Of a stretch of 64,000 nucleotides of DNA, positions 63,792-64,000 are shown piece by piece. Source of the DNA: Clostridia bacterium (GTDB taxonomy: Bacteria > Bacillota > Clostridia > Lutisporales > Lutisporaceae); NCBI GenBank assembly GCA_035628995.1, contig DASPIR010000033.1, positions 1 through 64,000 on the forward strand. Reading direction: 5' to 3'. Under the pieces are notes generated by a model. That model searched no databases, was not told the DNA's origin, and saw only the letters and a program-made list of their open reading frames with translations. How positions within the stretch are numbered: the first letter of the stretch is position 1; each line of letters opens with the position of its first letter. A program made the position numbers and the translations under genes.

Positions 63792-63896
63792 GTTGAAGCA
63801 CTGCAGTTACAGGATTTCATACTTTGCGGACATTCAACAGGGGGTGCGATAGCCATCAGATATATGGCCAGCGAGATAAATTCAACTTTGAATTGA
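63792..63896 (+). pseudogene. Alpha/beta-hydrolase remnant
   Basis: Between two stops the frame reads LQDFILCGHSTGGAIAIRYM, the nucleophile elbow (GHSxGG) of an alpha/beta hydrolase, then ASEINSTLN and a stop. No start, no flanking domain. A decayed gene or the leftover of a deletion. Confidence 0.6.
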
Positions 63897-63949
63897 CGCA
63901 ATTTATTGAGGAATAATATGCATAAAACCGACATAACTTAACCAGCCTA

Positions 63950-63979
63950 TTTACAATTATTAGTAGTTTATGATACAAT
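63950..63979 (+). promoter_or_regulatory. Putative sigma-A promoter near the right edge
   Basis: TTTACA (63950-63955), 18 bases, extended -10 TGATACAAT (63971-63979). It would serve a gene beyond the window. Confidence 0.4.
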
Positions 63980-64000
63980 TTGTAAATAATGGTAATTTAG

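Noticed and set aside
1-64000. CRISPR arrays, tRNA or rRNA genes
   Set aside because: No regularly spaced repeats and no tRNA- or rRNA-like sequence noticed on either strand; tRNAscan-SE or Infernal would be decisive.

Overview
The window comes from an anaerobic, Gram-positive, probably endospore-forming Clostridia-type bacterium; I cannot name the genus. The signs are strong AGGAGG ribosome sites, moderate-to-low GC, an S-layer-anchored surface protein, a stand-alone Ni-CO dehydrogenase, a ThiI/NifS pair, M20/RocB-like and YesM/YesN-type genes, and use of UGA as selenocysteine. No rRNA, tRNA, CRISPR array or intact insertion sequence was seen.

Layout. 1-5.3 kb: an SLH surface protein cut by the left edge, NADH pyrophosphatase, and a P-loop ATPase with an internally duplicated fold. 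5.3-17.7 kb: an AT-rich peptide/N-acyl-D-amino-acid island (M19 dipeptidase, two D-aminoacylase-type amidohydrolases, a five-gene oligopeptide ABC transporter, a sigma-54 activator). It is flanked by a ~158-bp direct repeat made from the 5' end of the ATPase gene; the right copy is a broken pseudogene. 18-25 kb: LysE exporter, ECF S component, M23 peptidase, CheW, CheY, a DUF1540 protein, and overlapping thiI/nifS. 25-35 kb: metal handling (two-component system, HMA/TauE-like/cupredoxin fusion, MntP behind a manganese riboswitch, a CadC-like repressor with a P1B ATPase), interleaved with very small hydrophobic or Gly-Tyr-rich proteins. 35-46 kb: oxidoreductase, VOC protein, CooS, HD hydrolase, nitroreductase, peroxiredoxin, Gate-domain pair, MATE pump, HD-GYP protein. 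46-56 kb: M20 peptidase, two flavodoxin-like proteins with a TetR repressor, MBL hydrolase, a broken methyltransferase, an EFR1 flavodoxin-ferredoxin with its own TetR repressor, CBS, M15 and YkvI-like proteins. 56-64 kb: a sugar ABC transporter with a GH30 glycosidase, diverging from a YesM/YesN sensor-regulator pair.

Most notable result: three genes carry an in-frame UGA exactly where a cysteine is expected, each followed by a small hairpin at a distance suited to a bacterial SECIS. These are an AhpC/Prx-type peroxiredoxin (U43), the HMA metal-binding motif of a heavy-metal P-type ATPase (UxxC instead of CxxC), and a small Pro-rich protein (U11) that I do not recognise. The third belongs with nearby small proteins that have Cys at the same residue 11, and four of these genes share an AC-N16-CATA promoter architecture resembling the late mother-cell sigma-K consensus. 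This suggests a sporulation-linked set of small envelope or coat proteins, one of them a candidate new selenoprotein.
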